Positions 43,456-53,382 of a stretch of DNA of 64,000 nucleotides are shown here, one piece after another. The first letter of the stretch is position 1; every line of letters begins with the position of its first letter. Position numbers and translations under genes: made by a program. The notes below the pieces were generated by a model. It did not search any database and was not told the DNA's origin. It saw only the letters and a program-made list of their open reading frames with translations. The stretch spans positions 25,469-89,468 of the forward strand of contig NZ_JAIKLE010000028.1 of NCBI RefSeq assembly GCF_022267315.1. Direction: 5' to 3'. This DNA is from Maribellus maritimus (GTDB taxonomy: Bacteria > Bacteroidota > Bacteroidia > Bacteroidales > Prolixibacteraceae).

Positions 43456-45483
43456 ATGGAGAAAAAATATACAAATGCTCTTATTCATTCCAGTTCGCCT
43501 TATCTGTTACAACACGCGCACAATCCGGTGAATTGGCAGCCCTGGAACGATAAAATTACAGAACAGGCACAAAAAGAAGATAAGCTCATTCTTGTCAGTA
43601 TTGGATATGCCGCATGTCACTGGTGTCATGTGATGGAACACGAGAGTTTTGAAGATGGAGGTGTAGCGGAGGTGATGAATGATAATTTTATTTGTGTGAA
43701 GGTTGATCGTGAAGAGCGCCCCGATGTAGATCATTATTACATGACAGCGGTACAGCTGATGCGACGGCAGGGAGGCTGGCCTCTAAATATAATAGCACTT
43801 CCGGATGGGCGCCCGGTATGGGGAGGGACTTATTTTCCGCGCGAAACATGGATGAATGATATTTCTGCAGTTGCCGGTTTTTATCGAAAAAACAGGGAAA
43901 AAATGATAGAATATGCAGAAAATCTTCAAAAGGGAATAGAACAGGTTTCGGTTATAGAAGAAAAAGAAAATATTTTGCCGAAAAATTTTAAAATGATTGA
44001 AAGTGTGGTAGGCGAGTGGAGCAAAAGATTTGATTTGGAACATGGCGGACGAATAGGTGCTCCCAAATTCCCGATGCCTGTAAACCTTGAATTTTTGCTG
44101 TATTTTGGATATGTAAAAAGTGATAAGCCAGTTCTGGATTATCTAAAACTTACCCTGGAAAAAATGGCGCGCGGTGGAATTTACGACCAGGCAGGTGGTG
44201 GTTTTGCACGTTACTCGGTTGACGAGTCTTGGAAGGTGCCGCACTTTGAAAAAATGTTGTACGACAACGGACAACTGTTAAGTATTTATTCAAAAGCTTA
44301 TCAGTTATTTAAAAACGATGAGTTTAAATTAGTGGTAAAAGAAACAGTTGATTTTATTGAACGTGAACTGACAGATAAGTCGGGGGCTTTTTACTCATCT
44401 CTTGATGCCGACAGCGAAGGAGAGGAAGGGAAATTTTATGTATGGAATGCAAAGGAACTGGGAAAAATTATTGGCGATGATTTCAAGTTGTTTTCAAAAT
44501 ATTTTAATGTAAACACCAAAGGTTTCTGGGAACAGGGAAACAACATTTTATTACGCGATGGTTCTGATCCTGAATTTGTTTTAAAAAATGGCATGTCGGA
44601 AAGCGAACTTCAACAAAAAAAGAAAGTTTGGAAAGATAAACTGATGAATGCCCGCCGGAAGAGAGCTCGACCGGGGCTTGATGATAAAACCTTAAGCTCG
44701 TGGAACGCTCTGGTAACCCAAGGACTGCTGGATGCTTACAAAGCTTTTTCTGAAAGACGTTATTTGGAACTGGCCCTTAAAAATGCAACGTTTTTACAAA
44801 ATAATATTTTGACACAGGACGGGAAATTATTTCATGTCTGGAAAAAAGGACAAAAGTCGGTTGCTGGATTTCTGGAAGATTATGCTTTATTGATTCAGGC
44901 TTTTCTTACGGTATTTGAGGTAACCAGCGACGAAAAGTGGTTGGAATTAAGCCAAACGTTGGTTGAAACCACATTTCAGCATTTTTTTGATGAAAAGAAC
45001 GGAATGTTTTTCTTTTCAGAAAAAGACGCAGACTCGACTATTACAAATCATTTTCAAAGGGAAGATAATGTTATTCCTGCGGCTAATTCGGTTGTGGCAA
45101 ATAATCTGTTTAAGTTGTATTTATTTCTTGGTAAACCGGAATATCTGAATATTGTTAAAAAGATGGTTCAAACTGTTGTTTCCAATTTTCGTAACTACCC
45201 GATGGCGTATGCTAACTGGGGAACTTTAATGCTTAGAATTTATGAGCCTCATTTTGAAGTTGTAGTTTGCGGACCAAATTCTGAGGCTTTGTTGAAAGAG
45301 ATTCAAAAAGATTTCAATCCAAATCTGATTGGTTTATTTTCAGCCAAAGAGAGTGAGGTAGCGATTTTTAGTAAGCGGTTTAAAAATGGGGAAGACCTGA
45401 TTTATGTTTGTAAGGCCGGAGTTTGTGATTTGCCTGTGAAATCTGTTACAGAGGCTAAAAAGTTACTGGAAACACACAAATGA
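43456..45483 (+). CDS. YyaL/SSP411-type protein: thioredoxin-fold domain plus alpha/alpha barrel (675 aa)
   Basis: The N-terminal thioredoxin-like domain (DUF255, about 1-165) has the CxxC pair in ACHWCHVMEHESFED (C54 and C57) and the typical NPVNWQPW opening. Then comes an (alpha/alpha)6 barrel-like region similar to N-acylglucosamine 2-epimerase-type folds (ARYSVDESWKVPHFEKMLYDN, and FYSSLDADSEGEEGKFYVW). Widely conserved from bacteria to animals, function unsettled; a redox-linked role on sugars or proteins has been suggested. No signal peptide, so cytoplasmic. Its stop overlaps the start of the next gene by 4 bp, so the two are translationally coupled. Confidence 0.92.
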   Translation: MEKKYTNALIHSSSPYLLQHAHNPVNWQPWNDKITEQAQKEDKLILVSIGYAACHWCHVMEHESFEDGGVAEVMNDNFICVKVDREERPDVDHYYMTAVQLMRRQGGWPLNIIALPDGRPVWGGTYFPRETWMNDISAVAGFYRKNREKMIEYAENLQKGIEQVSVIEEKENILPKNFKMIESVVGEWSKRFDLEHGGRIGAPKFPMPVNLEFLLYFGYVKSDKPVLDYLKLTLEKMARGGIYDQAGGGFARYSVDESWKVPHFEKMLYDNGQLLSIYSKAYQLFKNDEFKLVVKETVDFIERELTDKSGAFYSSLDADSEGEEGKFYVWNAKELGKIIGDDFKLFSKYFNVNTKGFWEQGNNILLRDGSDPEFVLKNGMSESELQQKKKVWKDKLMNARRKRARPGLDDKTLSSWNALVTQGLLDAYKAFSERRYLELALKNATFLQNNILTQDGKLFHVWKKGQKSVAGFLEDYALLIQAFLTVFEVTSDEKWLELSQTLVETTFQHFFDEKNGMFFFSEKDADSTITNHFQREDNVIPAANSVVANNLFKLYLFLGKPEYLNIVKKMVQTVVSNFRNYPMAYANWGTLMLRIYEPHFEVVVCGPNSEALLKEIQKDFNPNLIGLFSAKESEVAIFSKRFKNGEDLIYVCKAGVCDLPVKSVTEAKKLLETHK

Positions 45484-46526
45484 AAAAGGTTGAGCTTTTA
45501 GTTGTAGGACAAGGCTTAGCCGGTACGATGCTTGCCTTTGAGATGTTAAAAAAAGGTTTAAGTTTTCATATTATTTCTTCGTCTGAAAAGAGTAAAGCCT
45601 CACTGGTTGCAGCGGGAATGGTAAATCCGTTGGTTTTTAAGCGCCTTACAAAAAGTTGGCTGGCGGATAAACTGGTTCCGGTAATGAAAGAAAGTTATCA
45701 AAACCTTGAGAATGTGCTGGGAGAGTGTCTCTTTTTTGAAAAAGATATTCTAAAACCTTTGTCGGCGCAGGAAAAACAACTTTGGCAGGAAAGAAAATCT
45801 TTGCCTGAGTTTTCAAGCTTTATTAGGGAAATAACGGATGTGGCGCCAGTGGAAAATATTTCTGATGCTGCTGGTTTTGGAATTGTTACTCATGCGGGTT
45901 ATTTAAATTTGGTGAAATTTTTAAAATTGTCAGAACACTATTTTCGGTCAGAAAGCCTGTTGACGGAAATGGACTTTTTGTTTCAAAAGTTTGAGCCCCA
46001 ATGTTCAAATTTTGAGGTTGGAGGAGTTGTGGCTGAAAAGATTGTATTCTGCGAGGGGGCATATCTTAGGCAAAATCCATTCTTTGATTTTGTAAAGCTA
46101 AAACCTGTAAAAGGAGAAGTGCTGCAAATTTTTGCTCCGGAACTTTCAGAAAAATATATTTTAAATAAAGGAGTATTTGTATTGCCGGTTGGTCATCATC
46201 GTTTTAAAGTTGGTTCAACATATGAGTGGCAGGATTTGACTGAAAAGCCAACCCAAAAGGGCAAAAAATCGATTGCAGAACGACTGGATAATTTAATCAG
46301 AGTTGATTACACTGTTGAAAATCACTGGGCTGGCATTCGTCCCGCAATTGCTGACAGACGGCCGGTTTTAGGTGAACATCCCAATTATAGTAAATTATTT
46401 ATTTTTAACGGCCTTGGAACCAAAGGAGTGATGCTGGCACCATTCTTTGCAAAAGAAATGGTTCGGTACCTTTGTTCCGAAAATTACCAGCTATCAGAGG
46501 AAGTTCGGGTAACCAGGTTTGTGTGA
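45480..46526 (+). CDS. FAD-dependent oxidoreductase, DAO family (348 aa)
   Basis: FAD-binding Rossmann fold at the start (ELLVVGQGLAGTMLAFEM, GxGxxG around residues 10-15), and the DAO C-terminal signature ENHWAGIRPAIADRRPVLGE (about 280-299) followed by LFIFNGLGTKGVMLAP. It is similar in layout to glycine oxidase and the oxidase part of MnmC. It probably oxidises an amine or amino acid; the substrate is unknown. Start overlaps the stop of the YyaL-type gene by 4 bp. No signal peptide. Confidence 0.88.
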   Translation: MKKVELLVVGQGLAGTMLAFEMLKKGLSFHIISSSEKSKASLVAAGMVNPLVFKRLTKSWLADKLVPVMKESYQNLENVLGECLFFEKDILKPLSAQEKQLWQERKSLPEFSSFIREITDVAPVENISDAAGFGIVTHAGYLNLVKFLKLSEHYFRSESLLTEMDFLFQKFEPQCSNFEVGGVVAEKIVFCEGAYLRQNPFFDFVKLKPVKGEVLQIFAPELSEKYILNKGVFVLPVGHHRFKVGSTYEWQDLTEKPTQKGKKSIAERLDNLIRVDYTVENHWAGIRPAIADRRPVLGEHPNYSKLFIFNGLGTKGVMLAPFFAKEMVRYLCSENYQLSEEVRVTRFV

Positions 46527-46543
46527 TTTTAATTTATTTGAAA

Positions 46544-48304
46544 CTAGTTGTTGGTTGAATAGGTATATTTTGCCTCGCTTAAAATCTCCGATGGAATAGT
46601 AAATCCAATATCAGCAGCGGTTTTTGTGTTTAAAGCGATCACGTCAGTGCTAAAATATTTTATCTCTTCTTCGTCCGGATCTGCCCCCAGCAGCACATTC
46701 GCTATTCGTTCTCCTGTGCTTGATGCAAGTTTTTCATAATCAATAGAAATTGAAGCGAGTGCTCCATCTTCACAATGCTGGAAAGAGTCTCCTATTACCG
46801 GAATTTTGTCTTTGATTGCCAGACTGGTTAGTTCAGTCATACCATCGCTTACTGTGTTGTCGGCAGCCACCAAAATAGCATCAATATTACTGTTATTGGC
46901 TAGCGACCAGTATCCTTCGTAGACAGCATTTATTGATGGAATTCCAACTGAAGTAAAATTTAGATTATAGAACCGCATTAACGAAACTAACTGACTTTGT
47001 GCAAACGCAGAATTCGATTCATAAGGATTGTATAATCTTCCTGCATTTTTTAAATTGGGCATAATTCTTTTAACAAAAGAAAGATAATCGTTAAAGTTGG
47101 TGGCATCAGATAATCCGGTCAGATTTCCTCTTGTATTTAAAATTCCTGATGATTTGGGGTCGGTCACATAGGTGAAAACTAAAGGGATTTTTTCGGGAAC
47201 ATTATTCACTGCGGCTTGTGAAGCAGGTGTGGAAACGGAAAGAAAGACATCAACATCTGCATCAAGTATTTCCTGAACTAAATCAAACAAACGAGATGCA
47301 TCATTGTCAGCATCTCTTTCAATAAACTGTATAAAATTGGTCTCTGACAAACCCAGCTCAGACAGTTTTTCTTTCATACCCTCAGTGATACTGGTTGCTA
47401 CAGATGATTTATTGAAATAAAGGATTCCAATCCTGGCTGAAGACTTGGTTATTTTTATTTTGTCTCCTGCATTTATGGCATAGCGAAGACTTAAATCTCC
47501 AACATTTACAGCAAGTCTCAATTTAAGAGAGGCATCAATAAACCCAACATTTTGGCTGTTCCCGACAGAAGAATAGGTGGTTCCAAGTTTTGCAAAAAAA
47601 GTTTTTTCTCCGTTTATTTCAATTTTTAATAAATCATCGAGATCGAATTCAGACATTAAATCATTTGAAACATTGGAATGACAATTTCCAAAATTATCAA
47701 TATATAATATTTGCCCTGTAATTGTCGTTCTGTTTTTATTGGGTTGAGAAATTTCAATCGTTTCCGGCGAATTTAAAATTTCGCCAAAATTGGATAAATG
47801 CTTATCTTCTAATAAAGCCACCGTTGCAGAAGAATAGAAATTTTCAATAGACATATTTTGATAGTTCCCGCCTTCCAAAACATCGCTGTTGGTAACGGAA
47901 TAAAATTCTGACAGCTCACCGTTAAGCATTAATCTTGAAGCAACACCATTGTCTGGTATCAGGTATCGCCGGCCACTGTTATCTTTACAAACCATTCGTC
48001 CACTCCCTGCACCGGGTTCAACAATTACAACAAAGTAAGTATTGTCGGGATAACTTTTTGCAGCAACTTCAAGATGGTAGGTTGCTTCATACAAATCAAA
48101 GGATTTTGTTTTTATGTAGTCGATGTAGGCATTTTTGTAAATCTTGCGAATTGAACCCATCACATTGATAATAATATCACTGCTTTCAACATTGTCTGAT
48201 ATCAATACTACCGAAGGTGAGTCAACAAGCTCATTTTTTGTCAGATCTTCGCTACATGACAAAGTAAACAGAAGGGGCAGGGTAAGCAATAATATTTTTT
48301 TCAT
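46544..48304 (-). CDS. Lipoprotein fusing a DUF62-like domain to an ABC substrate-binding domain (586 aa)
   Basis: Lipobox LSCS with Cys17. Residues about 30-275 match the DUF62/SAM hydroxide adenosyltransferase fold: VVIVEPGAGSGR (92-103, usually VVDPGVGTxR), RYLIPDNG (113-120) and GQILYIDNFGNCHSNVS (197-213). Residues about 290-575 match the TrpX-like ABC substrate-binding family (ARIGILYFNKSSVATSITEG, FLSVSTPASQAAVNNVPEKIPLVFTYVTDP split over 350-385, and IPVIGDSF). In DUF62 enzymes the catalytic set is Asp, Arg and His; here the Asp is Glu96, Arg103 remains and the His seems to be Ser152. So hydrolysis of SAM is unlikely and binding of adenosine or a similar ligand is a better guess. It is a single gene with no permease nearby. 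I know no such fusion; this needs a search. Confidence 0.83.
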   Translation of the reverse strand: MKKILLLTLPLLFTLSCSEDLTKNELVDSPSVVLISDNVESSDIIINVMGSIRKIYKNAYIDYIKTKSFDLYEATYHLEVAAKSYPDNTYFVVIVEPGAGSGRMVCKDNSGRRYLIPDNGVASRLMLNGELSEFYSVTNSDVLEGGNYQNMSIENFYSSATVALLEDKHLSNFGEILNSPETIEISQPNKNRTTITGQILYIDNFGNCHSNVSNDLMSEFDLDDLLKIEINGEKTFFAKLGTTYSSVGNSQNVGFIDASLKLRLAVNVGDLSLRYAINAGDKIKITKSSARIGILYFNKSSVATSITEGMKEKLSELGLSETNFIQFIERDADNDASRLFDLVQEILDADVDVFLSVSTPASQAAVNNVPEKIPLVFTYVTDPKSSGILNTRGNLTGLSDATNFNDYLSFVKRIMPNLKNAGRLYNPYESNSAFAQSQLVSLMRFYNLNFTSVGIPSINAVYEGYWSLANNSNIDAILVAADNTVSDGMTELTSLAIKDKIPVIGDSFQHCEDGALASISIDYEKLASSTGERIANVLLGADPDEEEIKYFSTDVIALNTKTAADIGFTIPSEILSEAKYTYSTNN

Positions 48305-48823
48305 TTGTTTTTGGTTTTTCTGATTTAATGGTTGCTCGCCGGCAATTCTTTTTTTGCCCTAAAGCGATTTGGTTTTAAATAAAGGTCTGTACGGTAAGTA
48401 AAATTAGTTGTATTCTGAATAAGAAAGTATAGGTATAACGCTGATTTTTAAGTAACAGATTCTGAATAATTAAATTATCTGGTTGTACTGAACCTAAAAA
48501 GCGGGAAGATAGTGGCAACAAACAGAGTTGTTATTTTGGTCATTAAAGTCGGCAATATCGGCAGGCTTTAATTCTTGTTCGTCTTCAATAAAGGATAAGC
48601 CTACATTAAAAGAGCAATCCCGGCGTCCATTCCGGGATTGCTAACTAACTTTTCTTATTATTAAAATCCGTTTTTGTAATAAAAAAGATAGGGTTTGTAA
48701 TGATTCAAAGATAGGGTGTCTTTTTATTCCTGCAATAAATGCGAACCTGAATCGAATGGTAAAAAAAACTGATTTTAAAGTTCAAAAAAACCTATGCGGT
48801 ATGATATAATAATTTTTGATGTT
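48305..48823. other. Gene-free stretch with one strong terminator
   Basis: About 520 bases between the DUF62-fusion gene (leader on the left) and the end of the peptidase gene. Apart from the hairpin at 48613-48642 it is AT-rich. A small hairpin TTGC-N6-GCAA lies near 48335-48350 in the leader of the fusion gene. No gene seen. Confidence 0.4.
48613..48642 (-). terminator. Strong hairpin terminator
   Basis: Perfect 11-pair stem (AGCAATCCCGG/CCGGGATTGCT) with an eight-base loop, followed on the minus strand by CTTTTA. It lies about 180 bp after the stop of the prolyl oligopeptidase gene. Confidence 0.7.
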
Positions 48824-50893
48824 TTAATTCATTAGCTTCATTTGGAGATAAGTGAAAATAAGCGCGTACATCCTTGCTCGTTGTTCATTGGTTGAAGCGG
48901 CTGCATGTCCACCCTCTATATTTTCAAAATAATAAATTTTATAGCCCATGTCGCTCATTTTTGCTACCATTTTACGTGCGTGTCCCGGATGAACACGGTC
49001 GTCGCGGGTTGAGGTAGTAAAAAATACTTCCGGGTAATTCATCCCTTTTTTTACATTTTGATAGGGAGAGTACTTGCTGATATACTCCCATTCTTCCGGA
49101 ATATCAGGGTTTCCGTATTCCGCCATCCAACTAGCCCCGGCTAGTAGTTTGTTGTATCTTTTCATATCAAGTAAAGGAACGGCACAAACAACCGCTTGAT
49201 ACAGATCCGGTCGTTGGGTAAAGGCAACGCCAACTAAAAGTCCGCCGTTGCTTCCGCCAAAAATACCAAGCTTTTTGGGAGATGTAATTTTTCTGGAAAC
49301 CAGATCTCCAGCAACAGCATGAAAATCGTCATACACCCGCTGGCGATTAGCTTTTAATCCCGCCTGATGCCACTTGGGGCCAAATTCTCCGCCGCCACGA
49401 ATATTTGCCAAAACATATACCCCTCCTTTTTCAAGCCATGCAGTGCCGGTAGTTGCTGAATAACTCGGTAGCTCAGGCACTTCAAAACCTCCATATGCGT
49501 ATAAAAGAGTTGGATTATTTCCGTCTGGTTTCATATTCTTTGGGCCAACAACAAAATATGGAATTTTTGTTCCGTCTTTTGATGTTGTTTCAAATTGCTG
49601 GACTTTATATTTTTTAGTAGGGAAGAACGTAGGAAGCGATTTTACTTTGTTGTATTCTCCTGCTGCTGCGTCTCCGTAATATAAAGTTGCCGGTTCAAGA
49701 AAGTTTTCAAAATAAAAGAAAAAGTTATCACTGTTTTCGTCGGAGGCAGCCAAAGAAATATTTCCGGGTTCAGGAACATTTATTTTTTGTTTACGCCACG
49801 AACCGTCCCATTTATATGCATACAATTCACCTTTTACATTGTTAAGCATATTTACCAGTAACATATTTTTTGTTGAAGAAAGACCTGCCACGCTGGAACG
49901 CTCACCGGGTTCAACCAAAAGATAGAAGTCCGGTTTTCCGCGAAGTAAATCGTTGTATTTAGCGGTAATTACCGAGCCTTGTTTATAAAACTGATCATTT
50001 ACTTCCCAGTCCGATTTCAAGCGTAGAATAACCATATCATTTACGATTCCCGCTAACTCAATATCGTCGGGTAGTTCAAGTTCAACCAGCTTTCCTTTTT
50101 CAAGAACATAGTACTGTGCCGTGTAAAAGGTCATGTATCTCATAATAAGTTGGTAGGTTTTATCCTGTGTTGGAATTGTATATCCCCAAACCCCCATATT
50201 ATCTTTTTCACCTTCAAAAACCAGTTTTGCATCTTTTAACTCCGTTCCACGTTTCCATATTTTCACCTGACGCGGATATCCTGACGTTGTGACTCCGTCA
50301 CCAAAATCAGTCGAAACCATCAGTGTGTTTTTATCAATCCAGCTTGCGTTTCCTTTTGCCTCGGGAATATAAAAACCGTTTTCGACAAAAGATTTGGTTT
50401 GGACATCAAATTCTTTTATAACAACGGCATCTCCACCACCTTTTGAGAGACTTATAAGGAATTTATCATAGTCAGAATAAAGCCCCGAAGCACCTTTAAA
50501 TACCCATTTTATGTTGTCTTTCCCGGAAAGATCGTCGATGTCAAGAATTGTTTCCCACCCGGGAGCTTTACTTAAATAGCTCTCGATAGTGGTCCTTCTC
50601 CAGATACCTCTTTTATGTTCCTTATCCTGCCAGAAATTGTAAATGAAATTACCAAAGATTGTTGGCTCGGGAATACGGTCTGTTGAATTGTATATTTCAA
50701 GGTTTTTATTATAAATCCCTTCATAATCATGATGTTCTGTTAAAACATCCAGCGTTTTTTTATTCCATTCTTCCACCCAGTTGAGTGCCTTTTCATTTTC
50801 AACGTCTTCGAGCCACAGGTAGGAATCGTTTTGTGCAAAACTTAGTTGTGTCATAATAACAAATAAAATTAAGCTGTACTTTTTCATTATCAC
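48824..50893 (-). CDS. Prolyl oligopeptidase family serine peptidase (S9), secreted (689 aa)
   Basis: Signal peptide at about 1-21 (ending QLSFAQ), so periplasmic or secreted. After YLWLEDVENEKALNWVEEWN comes the seven-blade propeller (about 60-400), then the alpha/beta hydrolase domain. The catalytic serine is in FGGSNGG (about residue 548), the aspartate in STRDDRVHPGHARKM and the histidine in ENIEGGHAAAS. It cleaves short proline-containing peptides. The start could be at either of two ATG codons two residues apart. It has a 380-bp divergent spacer upstream and stands alone. Confidence 0.93.
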   Translation of the reverse strand: MIMKKYSLILFVIMTQLSFAQNDSYLWLEDVENEKALNWVEEWNKKTLDVLTEHHDYEGIYNKNLEIYNSTDRIPEPTIFGNFIYNFWQDKEHKRGIWRRTTIESYLSKAPGWETILDIDDLSGKDNIKWVFKGASGLYSDYDKFLISLSKGGGDAVVIKEFDVQTKSFVENGFYIPEAKGNASWIDKNTLMVSTDFGDGVTTSGYPRQVKIWKRGTELKDAKLVFEGEKDNMGVWGYTIPTQDKTYQLIMRYMTFYTAQYYVLEKGKLVELELPDDIELAGIVNDMVILRLKSDWEVNDQFYKQGSVITAKYNDLLRGKPDFYLLVEPGERSSVAGLSSTKNMLLVNMLNNVKGELYAYKWDGSWRKQKINVPEPGNISLAASDENSDNFFFYFENFLEPATLYYGDAAAGEYNKVKSLPTFFPTKKYKVQQFETTSKDGTKIPYFVVGPKNMKPDGNNPTLLYAYGGFEVPELPSYSATTGTAWLEKGGVYVLANIRGGGEFGPKWHQAGLKANRQRVYDDFHAVAGDLVSRKITSPKKLGIFGGSNGGLLVGVAFTQRPDLYQAVVCAVPLLDMKRYNKLLAGASWMAEYGNPDIPEEWEYISKYSPYQNVKKGMNYPEVFFTTSTRDDRVHPGHARKMVAKMSDMGYKIYYFENIEGGHAAASTNEQRARMYALIFTYLQMKLMN

Positions 50894-51274
50894 AGAGTTT
50901 AAATAAAATGTAACATTTGGTATTATATATAGTTGAATGAAAAGTTATTTTGTTACAATGAACAAAAGATTTTATTATTTAGCCTGAATTTGCAATTAGT
51001 ATATGGGATGGAAATCCATAAGTCTAAAGCATTTTTTATACACAGGGTTTTTGTGTGAAATTATTTATTGCTTGATTGCCAGAAAAGTATATGTTTACAG
51101 GATAAAATATGGATAATTATTTATTACGTTATTTTTGTATGGGAACATTATTCCGTATATTCAACATATTTGTGGCTTAAAAATAGAATTTGCTGAAATG
51201 TGGATATTTTTTTGTTTTTTTGAAAAAAATGGTAATGTGAAGATTCTTGACGGGTTGAATTTGAAAAAAATTAT
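50894..51274. other. Divergent promoter region
   Basis: About 380 bases, very AT-rich, between the peptidase (minus) and the CNNM-type gene (plus). TATTTTTG at 51130-51137 matches the -7 box TAnnTTTG for the plus strand, though no good -33 box is at the right distance. No gene or repeat seen. Confidence 0.35.
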
Positions 51275-52354
51275 ATGGCAACATTGATCTTCTTTTTTGC
51301 CGTTTCCATAGTTGTTTCATTTTTATGTTCAATTTGGGAGGCAGTTTTATTAAGCGTAACACCTTCGTACGTTAGCCGCATGGAAAATGAGAAACCGGCG
51401 GTTGGGAAATTATTAAATCAATTTAAGGTTGACATTGATAAACCACTGTCTGCTATTCTTACTTTAAATACCATAGCGCATACCGTGGGGGCTATTGGAG
51501 TAGGGGTGCAGGCAGGAAAAGTATTTGGTACGCATCATCTCGACTTATATTTTTTTGAAATTACTTATGAATCACTTATTGCGGGAGCAATGACACTGGC
51601 AATCCTGGTGCTTTCAGAGATTATCCCAAAAACATTGGGCGCAAGTTACTGGAAGTTAATCACTCCTTTTACGGTTCGCTCTTTAAGAGTTTTACTGTTT
51701 ATTTTGGCACCGTTTGTTTGGATGAGTAAATGGATAACACGCCTTGTGAAAACAGAAAAAGGGCGCAGCGTTTTTAGCCGGGCTGATTTTGCTGCTATGG
51801 CTGATGCCGGTTTAAAAAGTGGCGCGTTGGATAAGGATGAAAAGTCAATTATTCAGAATTTATTACGGCTGGAGAATCTGAAAGTGAAGGATATAATGAC
51901 TCCGCGTTCAGTAGTATTGATTTTGGATGAGGAGATGACGCTTACTGAAATATACACCGAAATTCGGCCATTGCAATTTTCACGCATCCCTGTGTACAAA
52001 GATCAACCGGACAATATTACAGGGCTCATTCTAAAAGACAAAATCCTTGAGAATCTTGCTGAGGATCAACATTCGAAGAAAGCCTCTGAGATTAAACGGG
52101 ATATTTTGTTTGTGGAAGATGAATTTTCAGTGTCCAAACTTATGGATACGCTCATATTACGACGTCAGCACCTGGCGATGGTAGCCGATAAATATGGAAC
52201 TGTAGTTGGTTTAGTTACCATGGAAGATTTATTTGAAACACTGCTCGGGATGGAGATCGTTGATGAATCGGACAAAGTTGAAGATCTCCAGAAGTATGCC
52301 CGGGAAAATTGGGAAAAACGAGCAGAAAAGAATCGCTTCGAAGACAATAATTAG
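51275..52354 (+). CDS. CNNM/hemolysin-family transporter: DUF21 plus CBS pair (359 aa)
   Basis: DUF21/CNNM membrane domain (about residues 1-180) with helices near 2-22, 58-80, 95-117 and 125-148; motif ALSVTPSYVS-like at the first helix and the signature LVLSEIIPKTLGASY (about 110-124). A CBS pair follows (VKDIMTPRSVVLILDEEMT at about 208 and VVGLVTMEDLFETLLGMEIVDE near the end). The usual C-terminal CorC domain is missing, as in the short members. CNNM proteins carry or export Mg2+ or other divalent cations; a direct role is not proven for this subgroup. Inner membrane. Confidence 0.9.
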   Translation: MATLIFFFAVSIVVSFLCSIWEAVLLSVTPSYVSRMENEKPAVGKLLNQFKVDIDKPLSAILTLNTIAHTVGAIGVGVQAGKVFGTHHLDLYFFEITYESLIAGAMTLAILVLSEIIPKTLGASYWKLITPFTVRSLRVLLFILAPFVWMSKWITRLVKTEKGRSVFSRADFAAMADAGLKSGALDKDEKSIIQNLLRLENLKVKDIMTPRSVVLILDEEMTLTEIYTEIRPLQFSRIPVYKDQPDNITGLILKDKILENLAEDQHSKKASEIKRDILFVEDEFSVSKLMDTLILRRQHLAMVADKYGTVVGLVTMEDLFETLLGMEIVDESDKVEDLQKYARENWEKRAEKNRFEDNN

Positions 52355-52476
52355 ATTTCTTTTTGCCGGTTTATGTAAACCGAAAATCTCTTTGTTTGTT
52401 GGTATTTACGATTTAATGAATAATTCAGGACTTTAAATTGTAACACTAAAAAGTAATCTCTAAAATCATAAAACCA

Positions 52477-53358
52477 ATGAAAAAGTTTTTGATACTCCTT
52501 GTTTTACTACCAGCTGCATTATTTGCTCAAAATGATAAAGATACGACGAGGTTATGGAAAACCGGAGGTGTTTTCACCTTTAATTTCTCACAGGTTTCTT
52601 TAACCAATTGGGTTGCCGGGGGAAAGAGTTCGGCTTCGGGTATTTTTATGGTAAATACATTTGCCAATTACAAAAAAGATAAATTGAGTTGGGATAATTC
52701 TATTGATTTAAGTTATGGGTTTTTGAAAGAAAAAGATAATGAAGTTGTAAAGTCCGATGATAAAATTGATTTCTCGTCAAAGTTAGGTTTTGCAGCTTCC
52801 AAACGATGGAACTACTCGGGATTGCTAAATTTTAAATCCCAGTTTGCTCCTGGTTATAATTACCCCAATACTGATGACGCTATTTCCCGGTTTATGGCGC
52901 CCGGATACCTTAATCTTGCTTTGGGTATGGATTATAAAACAGAGAATATGTCGGTTTTGTTATCACCGGTAACCGGAAAATTTACTTTTGTTACCGATGA
53001 TGTACTTGCCAACGCAGGCGCTTTTGGAGTTGATCCCGGAAAAAAGTCACGCAGCGAACTCGGTGCCTTTGTAAAATTTGAAGGAAAAACACCGTTGGTA
53101 AAAAATGTGGATTTACAAACCAAACTTGATATGTTTTCAAATTACCTGAATAATCCGCAAAATATTGATGTAGACTGGAAGGTGATGGTGAACATGAAAA
53201 TCAATGAATATCTTTCAGCCAATTTGGTTTCGCATATCATTTATGACGATGATGTTGATATTTCAGTTGATAACGACGGAGATGGAACAATTGATGAAAC
53301 CGGGCCACGTATCCAGTTTATGGAAATGTTCGGACTTGGGTTATCCTATAAATTTTAG
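52477..53358 (+). CDS. DUF3078 family outer-membrane-type protein (293 aa)
   Basis: Signal peptide at 1-17 (ending LFAQ). The DUF3078 pattern is clear: WKTGGVFTFNFSQVSLTNWVAGG (residues 27-49, with the SLTNWAAGG signature), DKLSWDNSIDLSYGF and ending LGLSYKF. Alternating strands to a terminal phenylalanine suggest a small outer-membrane barrel. The family occurs in Bacteroidota and its function is unknown. It follows the CNNM-type gene by 122 bp and converges on the DUF1080 gene. Confidence 0.88.
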   Translation: MKKFLILLVLLPAALFAQNDKDTTRLWKTGGVFTFNFSQVSLTNWVAGGKSSASGIFMVNTFANYKKDKLSWDNSIDLSYGFLKEKDNEVVKSDDKIDFSSKLGFAASKRWNYSGLLNFKSQFAPGYNYPNTDDAISRFMAPGYLNLALGMDYKTENMSVLLSPVTGKFTFVTDDVLANAGAFGVDPGKKSRSELGAFVKFEGKTPLVKNVDLQTKLDMFSNYLNNPQNIDVDWKVMVNMKINEYLSANLVSHIIYDDDVDISVDNDGDGTIDETGPRIQFMEMFGLGLSYKF

Positions 53359-53382
53359 AATTTTAAAATCTTCAATTTCCCG

